64,000 nt of DNA from positions 372,001-436,000 of the forward strand of contig CACVBU010000817.1 in the NCBI GenBank assembly GCA_902728285.1, in the 5' to 3' direction. Source of the stretch: Clytia hemisphaerica. Its lineage: Eukaryota; Cnidaria; Hydrozoa; Leptothecata; Clytiidae. Both the position numbers and the translations under genes were made by a program. Below are positions 50,801 to 60,645 of this stretch, one piece after another. Positions within the stretch are counted from its first letter, which is position 1, and each line of letters starts with the position of its first letter. The notes beneath the pieces are model-generated. The model had not been told where the DNA came from. It did no database searches and saw only the letters and a program-made list of their open reading frames with translations.

Positions 50801-53800
50801 TTTCGGTCGAGACAAACTTCCATGATGCTAGTTCAGTGAATCGGTGGACTTCAGTAACACGACTGCGGACCCATGGCTTTAGTTGCTTCTCAACACCATT
50901 GATCCAGAACAAGGCAATTTGGCTGTCTGTCAGTTTCAAGCTTGATTTGAGGTTTGATCCAAAGGCTCTTCTAACGACTTCTCCAGTGTGTGCGTTGAGA
51001 GTTGCTGCAAAGAGTTCACCTCTTGGTTGAGTAGTTCCATCTGGGATGAGTCTTGAGCGTGCGAAAACAAGTTGGCATGAAAACTTCCCACACTTTCTCT
51101 TGAAACGTGCGTAGATTGCAACACATGCGATGTTTTTAGAAGCGTCTGCTGTATCGATTGAGTTGATCTCTAAATTGATGGCATCCTCTGGTACGATTGC
51201 ACGTCTGTATTTTATTTGGGAGATTTCTTCCATCATTTTGAAATGTGAGTCCCATATTTGTCGAAGATTGTCTGGGATACGATCGTCCCATCCAATGCCA
51301 AGATCAACAAGGTGATGTAGATCAAGCTTCATTGCGGCTGTCAGTGGTGTGATTTTCCCAGATATGTCATAGAGTTCAGCTACTTTTGAGACACATTGTC
51401 TGCGAGTGAGGTTAAGTGGTACATCATTGATTTTGACAGGTTTCTTGCCTCTGACTTTCTTGGCAAAGTTTAGCTCGCTGACATCTAATGACACAACATC
51501 TTCTTCTGGATATCACTTCATTCCTGCGACACCAATGCTTTCACCATCTGATGTCAGGTCTGGCTTTGGTTTTTGGTGGGAGAATGTTATTCCTTTGAGT
51601 GAGAAACCTCCACGATTGACCACGATTTCAAGTTCATCAGTACGTTGAGTGGCAAGCTCCATTGACTTCTCACCGGATAGACAGTCGTCAACATAGATAT
51701 CCTTCATGACGATTTTAGCAACTTCTGGGTAGTCTTCAGAGGACAGTCGTCCGGTTTCCCTCAGGGCTCGCTCTGATTGATTACCTGATGACTTCACACC
51801 ATAGATCAATGTCTTTATGACTTTCTCTTTTGGGATTTTGGTTTTGTCAAGTTGTTCCTCCCAGATATATCGTTGTAGGCACCAATGATGTTCACGAAGA
51901 CGAACTGAATTATACATCTTCCTAATGTCAGTGTGGAAGGCTGTATGATGTAGCGACCATCGTATAAGAATTTCAACTAGTCGGTTCATGTTGTTGGTTC
52001 CCTTCGCAAGGATGTCGTTCAGACTGTATCCTGAATCAGTGGGTTGCGATGCATCAAAAACGATTCTGCAGGGCGTGGATAGAGAGTTTGGCTTCCACAC
52101 AGCTCTCCAGGGGATGAAGTTGACTACTTTGGTGTTGGATAGCATCTGTTGTTGTTGTGGTGTTAAGTTCTCCACGTAATCAACGTAGCCCATTGATTGT
52201 AACTTGGCTTCTGATGCGATGACATCCTTCTTGTCTGATGGTTCCTTGTCCAACTTCCTCAGTTGTTGGAAGTATACCTTCAGTGCCTTGTGTTTGTTGT
52301 TGACAAGTTTTGTCTCAGGGTTGTGGAGTAGTGGCAGGCTTGCGTGTGAGATACGATTCTTTAACTCAACTGAAACAGATTGATTGATTAAGTGTTGCTC
52401 CACTTCTTCTTTCAGGCTGATGGATTCGATTGATTCGCTTATCTTGCACTCTTTACAGTCTCTGCAGTGAACACATCGATATGTGATTTGACTTCCGGCA
52501 TTCTCAGCTTCTTCAAAGACTTTGCTGTTTCTGGTGACGAGTGCTGTTGGGTGTTGGTCGTCAAACTCCAGCATGAGGTTTTGTTGGTGATCCTTTTCAA
52601 CTTTGACGTGAATTAGGTCAACTTCTGGAAGAGTAGTCAGTTGATGGCTTGATAGTTTACGATGAGTTGCAAGGAATGTATTCATTTGGTTGACTGCAAT
52701 GTGATGCTGGTTGATGATGTTGAAGGCACGATGAGGGCCTCCTACAACGCCACGGCTGCCATCGCTGTTATTGAACAAGGATTGGAATATTGTCAAGCCG
52801 GTTGTCAGTTGGAACACTTCCTTTGGATGATATCGATGATACTTGATACCTAGCATGATATCTACTTCCCCACCAACGGATGATGGGAGTGATGGTAGGT
52901 CATCTGGGTTGCCTCCAGTCTTCTGAAATGCTGAGATGATATCCTCCTCCACTTGTTTGAGCTCATACGTGGGGAAGGTTGACGTGATCTTTGGAAGACA
53001 AAGTCCTTTTAATTGTGCATCATGACCGTTGTGTAGTGGGATGTTGACTTTGTAGGATCCAGAACTGTAGGTTTGAACGTTACCAACACCTCCAATTGGG
53101 ATGTCACCACTATACTCTACCTTGGCTCTCTCACCAAGACGTTTGACAGCATTCTCCGAAATGACCATGTCACTACAGCCAGAATCGAAGAATATGGTAA
53201 ATAGCTGACCATCAACAATAACTGTTTGTAGGATGTAGATTGCATCATTGTCGTCATCATTGTCAGTACTGTCAACATCTGATGGTTGTGTAGTCTTACG
53301 TCTTGAGTTGTAGGACTGAGTGTCGATATGAAATACCAGTTTGATGTCTTTGGAGAATTGTTGAAGTCTCGTTTGTCGTAGGATGCATCTTTCTTTGAAG
53401 TTCTGAAGGACTTGGTGGCATTCAGGCGTTGAGGCATGGTCTTGGCAGACGAGAACATGCTTCTTGACGTCGAAGTTGTCGTGAGATGGGTGTGGACAGG
53501 TGAACTCGCGTTGACACCGTCCCTCCTGGTGTTTTCCTTTTGATTGTTGAGCGCCTGGAAACAGACACTGTGTGCAGTAACCCTTTTGGCGTAGGGTGTT
53601 GAATCGTTGGGATGGCTTCATTTGGACGAATTCTGGACATGAGAAATATTGTAATAACTTTGAGTTATTGGGTCCATTTGTCTGGATGTGTCCTGTTGCA
53701 CCACAGATGAAACACTTTGTTTGGATGATCGGATTTTTGTAGTCTGTATGGTGTGAACTTCTACCACCTCCTGATGGTCCTTGTTTGCCATTCCCTGGTG

Positions 53801-56800
53801 TTTGTTTACCAGTATCGCTTGTTGGTTGAGAACAGTGTAACAATTTGAGTTGTTGGATTGAGAGCTCTGTTTCGAGGAATTTGATAATCTCCTCCCGTAC
53901 ATCTGGCTGATCGAGTGTTTTTCCTTCAAGAAAAGAAAACCATTTGGTTTGACGTGCATCATCCATCAACTGATAGATGTCTTCAAGTGTTTTCCCATAA
54001 AAGAGAAAATTTTCAATTTGATGTTTTCGAGACAAGTTCATTGCATCACGCATAAAGTTAAGCATGCTACTGATTGTTTCAATTTGCTTCTCAGGATCAC
54101 GATTACGCCATAGGCGGGTTGCCTTGTTTAATGTAGAAAGTTTCTTTGATAGAAGAAGTTTCGGATCACCATATGACGACTTTAGTCTACGCCATATTTC
54201 ATCAATGTCATCAACTCCTTTAACAAGGGTAAGGGCTGGGCCTTCAAGATAGTTGTTCTTAATCAAATCAGGAAGGTGAGCAGTTGGTGTTGATTTAGCA
54301 TGCAACTTGTCGAAATCAGTTTTAAATGAATAAAAGTCTGAAGATGAGTCATACCCTTTAAACTTGCTTAGTTTAATGTTCAGTTTGGATGATTGAAATT
54401 TTTGTTCTTTGGCAATCTCCTGATGTTTGAGTGTTGCTTCAAGGTTTGTAACATACATGGATTTCGAAACAACTAGTGCATCATATGAAGTAGTGACAGT
54501 TTTGATCTCATCATTTGGAAAGTTATGTTGACTTAGAAGGATTTTCTCCATCTGTTTCGAAAGATTGTTCATACTCTGTTGATTAGCAGAAATGTTGCGT
54601 TCAGCTAGAATAAGTTCGTCATAATTAAATTCAGCTGGTTTCTTGTCGAAGACTGCCTTGAGCGTTTTGATGGTTCCCTTAACCTCCTTCATTAGGAAGT
54701 CAGAGACAAGTTTGTTTTGATGAGCATCTTGTGTTGGTTTATCGATAGGGCGTACTGATTAGCGACGACTATGGATGCGCTGGATGATTTCTCTTGTGTT
54801 AGTAATTGCATCATTGAAAACTTTAAGGAATGTTTTTTCATATACATCCTCATCTGTGATCACCTTTGAGAGTTCACTGTGGATTATCTTCAATCGATTA
54901 CGCATTTTCATTAGATTCTGAAGCACATCTTCAAGTTCATTAAACGACATAAATTCAATATCGTAATCCATACCGAAGTCAGCAATGTCACTGCAAAGGA
55001 CGTTATGTTCAACGGAAAGTTGCTTGATATCGTGATCCATTGTTGATTCAGTTTGTTCTTGGAGTGATAAAGTTTGAATGAGTTTTGAAAGGTTGGCGTC
55101 AGTTGAGGATGTGTCACTCTGATCACTCTCATAAAGGCTTTCGTACAAATTGAAAGTAGTTTGAAGTGATGACTTCTCAAGGTTGGTTTCACTATCACTT
55201 GATGTAGGGCTTGTTGATACAGTTGGTTGATTGGGTGGTAATCGTTGACCACTATTAGCAAATGATTTGTAATTGATTGGTTTGGTCGCAGCTTCACGTT
55301 TGCTACGGCGCATGAAGATGGTTGGCTGTTTTGAATGTAACAGACGGGTGTTCACCAATTTTGGCAAGCTCTTTGCAATCTTTCAAAGAATGATTCAAAA
55401 CTAAAATAGAAATACAAAAGAAAAATAACTAACTTGAACAAAAACAAAAGTGTGAAATTGACACGCCTACTTGTGGAAAATCTAAGTTCTAGCGATAATG
55501 TATAGTATATACAAAAGAAAACTCATGTTGAAAGAAAATTGAATGCCTGAGTTTAAGTATAAATGAAAATCTAAGCTGAAAAATGTAAGTTGAAAATGTA
55601 AGTTGAAGTATAAATTGAAAATATAAGTTGAAAGAAAAATGTAAAATATATAAGTTCTATTTACCAGCATGCCAGGAAATTGATATTGTGATGGTCCTGA
55701 ACACAAAAGAGCTTGAGCTTGAAGTTGAACAAAGTTTGATTGATTAGAGGTGCTATCAACCTAGCTTAAGAGCTAACTGACATGAATGATGTAGCCATCT
55801 TGAATTAATTTGAAAATTGAGTTTGAGAGATGTTAACTCCTCAAAAGCTAGTTGACAACTGATGACAAAAAACAAAGTGCTGGTTTTGTATCAAAAAGCA
55901 AAGTGGACAAAAATTATAAAAAACAAAGTTGATATGTAATAAATTATGAATAAATAAATTATTTTTTGTGTATAAATTATATAAATTATTTTAAAATTGA
56001 ATTGTGTGTAAAATGCAGAACAAACCAAAGGACAAAGACCAGAACAAAGTGGACATGCAAGAAAACTTACAAAATGTGTCTAGAACCTTAGGAAAGCTCT
56101 GTCCACATGTGCCAAAAACAGAAAGACACTGAAAAACACAGAAAACTTAAATATGTATATTTTTTGTAAATTTTGAATAAGATAAAAACATTTTAACCAG
56201 ACCAAAGCATAATAAATGAAATTTTGCATTTCATGAATTTCTTTAGTTTACACGTATTGCCTCCTAGTTATGAAAAAAAAAAAAAAAAATACATAAGTAA
56301 TTGACCCGTTAAAATGTTTACCCAAAGAGGACAGCTACATGGCAGACTCAGCGTTGCTTTTGACTGCATTAATTCACTTTCTACACTTTGAGTTATATAC
56401 TTGGGAAAATGAAAATAATCATCTTGGTATGCAATTAACAATTAGGGAATGTTATATTAATGTTTACCTTACTCGTCTACCATATCGACGATTTTTCACA
56501 ATTTTGAGTTTCAATTCTTCTTCTGTGAGGGTTTCTTTCTCCTTGATGCCTCTCTTTAAATTATTGAAGTAGCGATTGCACGACTCTAAAGGAAAAGATA
56601 CCATATTTTGAAACAAATGAAGTTTTTCTTTTGGTCACCAATGGCTTAAATGTAGAATAGTTTTTCTATCCACTTTATCCAAGTGCCAAAAGTTAATTAA
56701 TAAAAAAAGAAAATTTCCGAAAGTAAAACTAAAACAATTTAAGTTCTTACTATTAACAACTTTCATTGGATAATCGTTGAACGGGAGTATCTCATCAATG

Positions 56801-58280
56801 ATTTTCTTTGTAAAACGTACGTTCTCACCGGCATCAAATCTGTAAAAGGAAGATTAATCTAATTATTATTTCATTAAAAAAACTTAATCTACTGACCTCA
56901 ACCAAAAGGTGGAAATGAAACAACATTATTTTAAACGATATACAGAGCCAGAAGCAAGAAATAAATAAAATAATTATCAAAAATTAGTGAGCAGCATAAG
57001 AGTTTTTTGTAGAAAATTGCCTCATGTCACACTAGTTTTGGACTTAAGATTCCAACCCTGCTTGGGTTTAGAAATAATGACAATATGAAAAACAAATACC
57101 GTAGATTAAAGTTCCATTCATCTTCTTCCCCCATTTTGGGCTTGACTGCTTTACGCACCTTTTCCTACAAAAATTAGGAAACTAGATTTAAAACTAACAG
57201 AAGACTACATATTTTGTATTTATTTCATTATTTTTTGTTTTGTATTTTCCATTAAAAACCAAACGTTACTGAAAGTTGAACGAATTGTGCCCCTTGGTAA
57301 GTTAAGGCAGATTTTTGGGAAAAGTCCAACAAAGGGCAATTGCTTTAAACAACCCTGACATAGTGGGAAAGAATGCTTTTGAAGAAGATCAGCTAAGACA
57401 AGTTAGGGTTAAGCATAGGCACAATAAAATTGATTTACAGAAAGATCAGGAGGTATTGTAGCATCACTTCCTTGAGCTTCACCAGGAATAGTTGCCATCT
57501 GCTCGAGGTCATCCATTCGCTTTTGAAAAGCTTGAATGATTACATCTTGATCTTTTATTATCTTCTCCAGCGCAGTGAACCTTGCATCATTCTTTTCATG
57601 ATTATTCTTCACAGTTCTGAAAGAGTAAGAGCAAAAAATTATCAGGAAAAGGGTACACAAATTAAACTTGTTTCATGCAAGATAGCGGGATCTAAATGAA
57701 CAGTTCTAAAATTAGGCGTTTTTGTTCAGGACCTTTGTTTATAACATATGGCTTAGTTTTGGTATGGACTTCTAAAAGTGCAAAATGATGAAAATTTTTG
57801 CTACACAATGCTTGAAAAACAAACGAAAAAACGAAAGCGCAAAGAATAAAAAACCCAGTCTCAGATTGTTATTCTATTGATTATGATTACATAATTGAAC
57901 AATTGGAAAAAGGTGTAGAAATTATTAAAATTTTTGACTTTATTTAGGAACAATGAGCGAACGATAGTGAAAGTAAATATTGCTTGACATTCAAAAAAGG
58001 GAAAAGGGTCTACATCCTAAACGTCAATATGATGTTCACCGTGGCAACATAAGTATGGATGTCATCCCTAAAAGAATTTACCAATAGTGCTTGTAAAATT
58101 ACCAATGAAATGGAAAGAGCCTCTACCAAGAAAGTAAAATAATACCTTAGCAGGTTTGCATATTTACTGGAAGACTTTGACTTTGGGGTACTTTCTGATG
58201 TTGCACTACCACCACTCGTATTTATATGATCAGTAGACAGTTGGAGAATTTCTTCAATCTCACGATCTTCAACTTCAAGG
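47842..58280 (-). CDS. WR-box acidic coiled-coil gene (C-terminal six exons), last exon interrupted by a BEL/Pao element
   Basis: Exons right to left: 58280-58146, 57616-57439, 57164-57100, 56839-56751, 56585-56468, and 56263-56253 plus 48110-47842. Every border is GT-AG and every phase joins, with no stop or frameshift outside the inserted element. Protein features in order: LEVEDREIEEILQLSTDHIN; a coiled coil (KNNHEKNDARFTALEKIIKD, then QKRMDDLEQM); a conserved FDAGENVRFTKKIIDEILPF; a basic region ending KIVKNRRYGRRVRRQY; the acidic box VITDEDSDVDDK; LTRRKLTWRSEKFENLLKRI; and YRVDGPPSTREPSENLPRIF. The exon at the left window edge (33-346) is a paralogue. Function is unknown; an upstream start was not found and the 5' end should lie beyond 58280. 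Divergent to the TNP2-like gene at 60646. Confidence 0.6.
48111..48115. repeat. BEL/Pao target-site duplication, left
   Basis: CGTAT, matching 56253-56257. A 5-bp duplication is typical of BEL/Pao integrases. Confidence 0.85.
48116..48970 (-). repeat. BEL/Pao 3' LTR
   Basis: 855 bp, plus-strand ends TGTAACAGAC … CTTTAGTTTACA. It is preceded, on the element strand, by a purine-rich GGCCGGGCAG (polypurine-tract candidate). It lacks ~60 bp present in the other LTR. Its last ~30 bp are open in the same frame as the downstream host exon, creating a fused frame 47842-48147. Confidence 0.9.
48996..51494 (-). CDS. BEL/Pao pol, 3' part: RNase H and integrase
   Basis: 832 codons, same frame as the upstream pol part. 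It starts within the RT/RNase H connection (ITPLTAAMKLDLHHLVDLGI), with RNase H-type NIACVAIYARF … LTDSQIALFWINGV. The integrase zinc domain has H-x3-H … C-x2-C (VHWNHPVAKHAGVETVLRYV, then RRRCERCRYIAKK). The catalytic core has STQVDLCGPF, YLLPDEGSQLVKG and GKVERKIQEIKKSL, giving D, D and E. A C-terminal LKVGDIVLFLKQESQL segment is typical of BEL integrases. No internal stops. Confidence 0.85.
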   Translation of the reverse strand: MSLDVSELNFAKKVRGKKPVKINDVPLNLTRRQCVSKVAELYDISGKITPLTAAMKLDLHHLVDLGIGWDDRIPDNLRQIWDSHFKMMEEISQIKYRRAIVPEDAINLEINSIDTADASKNIACVAIYARFKRKCGKFSCQLVFARSRLIPDGTTQPRGELFAATLNAHTGEVVRRAFGSNLKSSLKLTDSQIALFWINGVEKQLKPWVRSRVTEVHRFTELASWKFVSTENMIADIGTRRGTTISDVSSNSTWFNGFDWMHDPEDTFPVKSVDQVKLTNEELKAAKKEQILPIVDPITIPPSIHLSSINERFDFSEYLVNPMKYGWTKSLAIMSTIFQFVSNFACRKKRLSRIALQPCEKSTFQYSFTKATEEVQAFSLKKKYERISTMKDGILHYTGRILSTNNVTATGKLTNIMLDLTPSSFFVPLVDRHSPIAYSVIDHVHWNHPVAKHAGVETVLRYVLQMAYIIDGRDLVKLVRRRCERCRYIAKKTINVEMGPISDNNLNIAPPFYSTQVDLCGPFTSYSNFHKRTTIKIWMVIFCCTTTSVTKIKIMDDYSTPAFILSFTRFASEVGYPKYLLPDEGSQLVKGCGTLKLSFRDIQNRLFQDVLVDFQTCPVSGHHMHGKVERKIQEIKKSLNINFDKYRFSVLQWETVASQLSNTINDAPLALYGHSEFEVSDILTPNRLLLGRNNNRSPSFPVNITSKPDKFLKQNEELFNAWFEVWLTVHLPKLMHQPKWFDNTFNLKVGDIVLFLKQESQLCNTYQYGKIKSVETSKDDRIRRCQVEYRNHTESFNRTTFRAVRGLVMIHPVDELPLFHELIISDIDNLSN
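51513..54692 (-). CDS. BEL/Pao gag-protease-RT
   Basis: 1059 codons. The gag region carries KLSKFKGYDSSSDFYSFKTD and LIKNNYLEGPALTLVKGVDD. A zinc knuckle CFICGATGHIQ precedes a second Cys/His cluster (YCTQCLFPG … CQREFTCPHPSHDNF). Aspartic protease: LFTIFFDSGCSDMVISE (D-S-G). RT: CRIVFDASQPTDSGYSLNDI, HTDIRKMYNSVRL and DIYVDDCLSGEKSMEL (YVDD). The frame ends at TGA 51513-51515, directly after the RT; the next part continues in the same frame. Whether this is a lesion or readthrough signal cannot be told from one copy. Confidence 0.85.
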   Translation of the reverse strand: MKEVKGTIKTLKAVFDKKPAEFNYDELILAERNISANQQSMNNLSKQMEKILLSQHNFPNDEIKTVTTSYDALVVSKSMYVTNLEATLKHQEIAKEQKFQSSKLNIKLSKFKGYDSSSDFYSFKTDFDKLHAKSTPTAHLPDLIKNNYLEGPALTLVKGVDDIDEIWRRLKSSYGDPKLLLSKKLSTLNKATRLWRNRDPEKQIETISSMLNFMRDAMNLSRKHQIENFLFYGKTLEDIYQLMDDARQTKWFSFLEGKTLDQPDVREEIIKFLETELSIQQLKLLHCSQPTSDTGKQTPGNGKQGPSGGGRSSHHTDYKNPIIQTKCFICGATGHIQTNGPNNSKLLQYFSCPEFVQMKPSQRFNTLRQKGYCTQCLFPGAQQSKGKHQEGRCQREFTCPHPSHDNFDVKKHVLVCQDHASTPECHQVLQNFKERCILRQTRLQQFSKDIKLVFHIDTQSYNSRRKTTQPSDVDSTDNDDDNDAIYILQTVIVDGQLFTIFFDSGCSDMVISENAVKRLGERAKVEYSGDIPIGGVGNVQTYSSGSYKVNIPLHNGHDAQLKGLCLPKITSTFPTYELKQVEEDIISAFQKTGGNPDDLPSLPSSVGGEVDIMLGIKYHRYHPKEVFQLTTGLTIFQSLFNNSDGSRGVVGGPHRAFNIINQHHIAVNQMNTFLATHRKLSSHQLTTLPEVDLIHVKVEKDHQQNLMLEFDDQHPTALVTRNSKVFEEAENAGSQITYRCVHCRDCKECKISESIESISLKEEVEQHLINQSVSVELKNRISHASLPLLHNPETKLVNNKHKALKVYFQQLRKLDKEPSDKKDVIASEAKLQSMGYVDYVENLTPQQQQMLSNTKVVNFIPWRAVWKPNSLSTPCRIVFDASQPTDSGYSLNDILAKGTNNMNRLVEILIRWSLHHTAFHTDIRKMYNSVRLREHHWCLQRYIWEEQLDKTKIPKEKVIKTLIYGVKSSGNQSERALRETGRLSSEDYPEVAKIVMKDIYVDDCLSGEKSMELATQRTDELEIVVNRGGFSLKGITFSHQKPKPDLTSDGESIGVAGMK
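54759..55313 (-). CDS. BEL/Pao gag N-terminal segment
   Basis: Begins at ATG 55313, 23 bp inside the 5' LTR boundary (RRSKREAATKPINYKSFANS), Ser/Thr-rich, then an acidic, helical part (ELEDVLQNLMKMRNRLKIIH) and ends RIHSRR at TAA 54759-54761. The frame is the same as that of the main gag-pol segment 66 bp downstream, so one stop codon separates them. The open frame also extends back into the LTR (to 55367). Confidence 0.7.
   Translation of the reverse strand: MRRSKREAATKPINYKSFANSGQRLPPNQPTVSTSPTSSDSETNLEKSSLQTTFNLYESLYESDQSDTSSTDANLSKLIQTLSLQEQTESTMDHDIKQLSVEHNVLCSDIADFGMDYDIEFMSFNELEDVLQNLMKMRNRLKIIHSELSKVITDEDVYEKTFLKVFNDAITNTREIIQRIHSRR
55336..56252 (-). repeat. BEL/Pao 5' LTR
   Basis: 917 bp with TG…CA ends. 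It contains the element promoter by position. Internally it has a short AT-rich duplication (tgtaagttgaaaatgtaagt type words near 55580-55625) that accounts for the length difference from the 3' LTR. Confidence 0.9.
56253..56257. repeat. BEL/Pao target-site duplication, right
   Basis: CGTAT, identical to 48111-48115. It lies 6 bp inside the host exon's acceptor (AACTAG|G, boundary 56263/56264). Confidence 0.85.
57617..58145. other. Intron of the WR-box gene
   Basis: AT-rich, bounded by the donor at 58145-58144 and the acceptor at 57618-57617. Nothing else recognised in it. Confidence 0.5.
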
Positions 58281-58600
58281 CTGAAAGTGTAAGAATAGTA
58301 TCATGTGATTTGGAAGTAAAACATTATCAGTAGCTTTCAAGAGTGTTTTTAAAGTTTACTTTGATTTCATGCGTTTTTATTAATTTCGCCTTAGCGAAAG
58401 TATTACGATAGGCATGGTGCGGCGGCGATATCGGAAGAAAATTTAGAAAACGAAAGTACTTGATACGGTGGACGAACTCACTAAAATCAATTTACAAATT
58501 ACACGCTCGTATTACCACGGAAGATCTTCGCAGGTTTTCTTTGGATTACGTCATTATATCTTTGTGTCTTTAGCTTCGCAGTTTTGATTTTTCTTTATTT

Positions 58601-59890
58601 TCTTATAAGCATATACTTTATAAGAATCAAATCAATAACTCTTGATAGACGGTGATATACCTTTCGGTAATTAGTTCTTACAAAGTAAACAAGGGATGGG
58701 GCACAATATGAGCACATTTATTTTTCTTATAAGCATATACTTTATAAGAATCAAATCAATAATTCTTGATAGACAGTGACATACCTTTCGGTAATTAGTT
58801 CTTACAAAGTGAACAAGGTATGGGGCACAATATGAGTATATTTATTTTTCTTATAAGCATATACTTTATAAGAATCAAATCAATAACTCTTGATAGACGG
58901 TGATATACCTTTCGGTAATTAGTTCTTACAAAGTAAACAAGGTATTGGGCACAATATGAGCATATTTATTTTTCTTATAAGCATTTACTTTATAAGAATC
59001 AAGTCAATAACTCTTGATAGACGGTGATATACTTTTCGGTAATTAGTTCTTACAAAGTAAAAAAGGGTTGGTGTACAATATGAGCACATTTATTTTTCTT
59101 ATAAGCATATACTTTATAAGAATCAAATCAATAATTCTTGATAGACAGTGACATACCTTTCGGTAATTAGTTCTTACAAAGTGAACAAGGTATGGGGCAC
59201 AATATGAGCATATTTATTTTTCTTATAAGCATATACTTTATAAGAATCAAATCAATAACTCTTGATAGACGGTGATATACCTTTCGGTAATTAGTTCTTA
59301 CAAAGTAAACAAGGTATTGGGCACAATATGAGCATATTTATTTTTCTTATAAGCATTTACTTTATAAGAATCAAATCAATAACTCTTGATAGACGGTGAT
59401 ATACTTTTCGGTAATTAGTTCTTACAAAGTAAAAAAGGGTTGGTGTACAATATGAGCATATTTATTTTTCTTATAAGCATTTACTTTATGATAATCAAAT
59501 CAATAACTATTGATAGACGGTGATATACCTTTCGGTGATTAGTGGTGATATACCTTTCGGTAATTAGTTCTTACAAAGTAAACAAGGGACGGCGCACAAT
59601 ATGAGCATATTTATTTTTCTCATAAGCATATACTTTATAAGAATCAAATCAATAACTCTTGATAGACGGTGATATACCTTCCGATAAATAGTTCTTTCAA
59701 GGTAAACAAGGGACGGCGCACAATATGAGCATATTTATTTTTCTCATAAGTATTTACTTGATAAGAATCAAATCAATAACTCTTGATAGATGGTGATATA
59801 CCTTTCGCTAATTAGTTCTTACAAAGTTAACAAGGGATGGCGTGTAATAAGTGCATATCTATTTTTTATAAGCATATACTTTATGAGAGT
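58601..59890. repeat. 124-bp satellite-like array, about 10.4 units
   Basis: Units begin TCTTATAAGCATATACTTTA at 58601, 58725, 58849, 58973, 59097, 59221, 59345 and 59469, an exact 124-bp step. They continue at 59618 (149 bp, because 25 bp are internally duplicated) and 59742, ending near 59890. Each unit contains CTTATAAG…CTTTATAAG (a short inverted pair), AACTCTTGATAGACGGTGAT and CTTTCGGTAATTAGTTCTTA. Variant patterns repeat every three units (58725-59096 against 59097-59468). It is flanked by the WR-box gene and the TNP2-like gene. Confidence 0.9.
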
Positions 59891-60079
59891 TTTTAAAAAT
59901 TAAACAACAATTGTTCTTTGTTAAATTGGTCTTATTTTTTTAGCGATTTTAAGCCTCGTTGTTCTTGTTGTTGTAAAATTGTTTCATCAAGGCTCGATGT
60001 AAAGTAGATTTCAGATTAGCTTCATCTACTTCTTGTTTTTCCCATCTAGTTCAAATTCTAGGCGAAATTTTCGACTTCA

Positions 60080-60390
60080 AGTCGTCTTGTTTTACTTTTT
60101 ATCGACTTGCTATCTTTGTAACTTTCATCAGTGTTTCTAAGTTCACTTTTTGACTTGCTATCTTCGTAAACTTTCAAGGGTGTTTATAAGTTCACTTTTT
60201 ATCGACTTGCTTTCTTCGTAACTTACAAGAGTGTCTCTAAGCTCACTTTTATCAACTCCTTATCTCTGTAACTTTCAAGGGTCTTTCTAAGTTCACTTTT
60301 ATCGCATCGCTTTCTTTGTAACTTTACGTGAAAGTGACCTTCTTTTACCTACTCTCTTTCTCCATAACTTTCAAGACTGTATGATTTTAG
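60080..60390. repeat. About 60-65-bp tandem repeat, five diverged units
   Basis: The unit resembles ctttttatcgacttgctatc, tttgtaactttcatcagtgt, ttctaagttca. Recurrence of 'ttctaagttcact', 'cgacttgct' and 'gtaactttcaag' about every 60-65 bp makes five units. More diverged than the 124-bp array. No coding. Confidence 0.65.
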
Positions 60391-60645
60391 AAAACTTATA
60401 GACTGAATGACCGACAGGATTTAAAGTTTGACCGACAGAATTTCATCTCAGTCCCGACATGATGTCCGATTGACTAAAAATATTTATTTGCAACCCTGTT
60501 TACAGTCTTTAATGCAGCCTTGAAGAATGAATTTCTTAGAAATTAATATAACAACATCAAATAGAAATAGTTATCAGAAATATAAAATGTCACCGTTAGT
60601 GTTGATTCATATTTCATCTTCCAATTTATTCCTGATTTCTTTTAG

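Larger units (their letters stand above)
48116..56252 (-). mobile_element. BEL/Pao LTR retrotransposon, complete, 8137 bp
   Basis: Two LTRs (48116-48970 and 55336-56252), TG…CA ends, and 5-bp CGTAT duplications. Reading minus: gag-like start, zinc knuckle, aspartic protease, RT with YVDD, RNase H, then an integrase with HHCC and D,D-35-E motifs. This gag-PR-RT-RH-IN order in one frame is diagnostic of BEL/Pao. The LTRs differ by roughly ten substitutions and one ~60-bp indel near 55527-55590, so the insertion is relatively young. The single reading frame is interrupted by TAA at 54759-54761 and TGA at 51513-51515. No clear tRNA-type primer-binding site follows the 5' LTR. Confidence 0.9.

Noticed and set aside
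56274..56290. Poly-A run as a LINE or processed-gene tail
   Set aside because: On the gene strand it is the polypyrimidine tract of the acceptor of the WR-box gene's last exon. No retrosequence abuts it.
58601..59890. Possible CRISPR-like array
   Set aside because: Units are contiguous 124-bp copies without unique spacers, in eukaryotic DNA. It is a tandem satellite.
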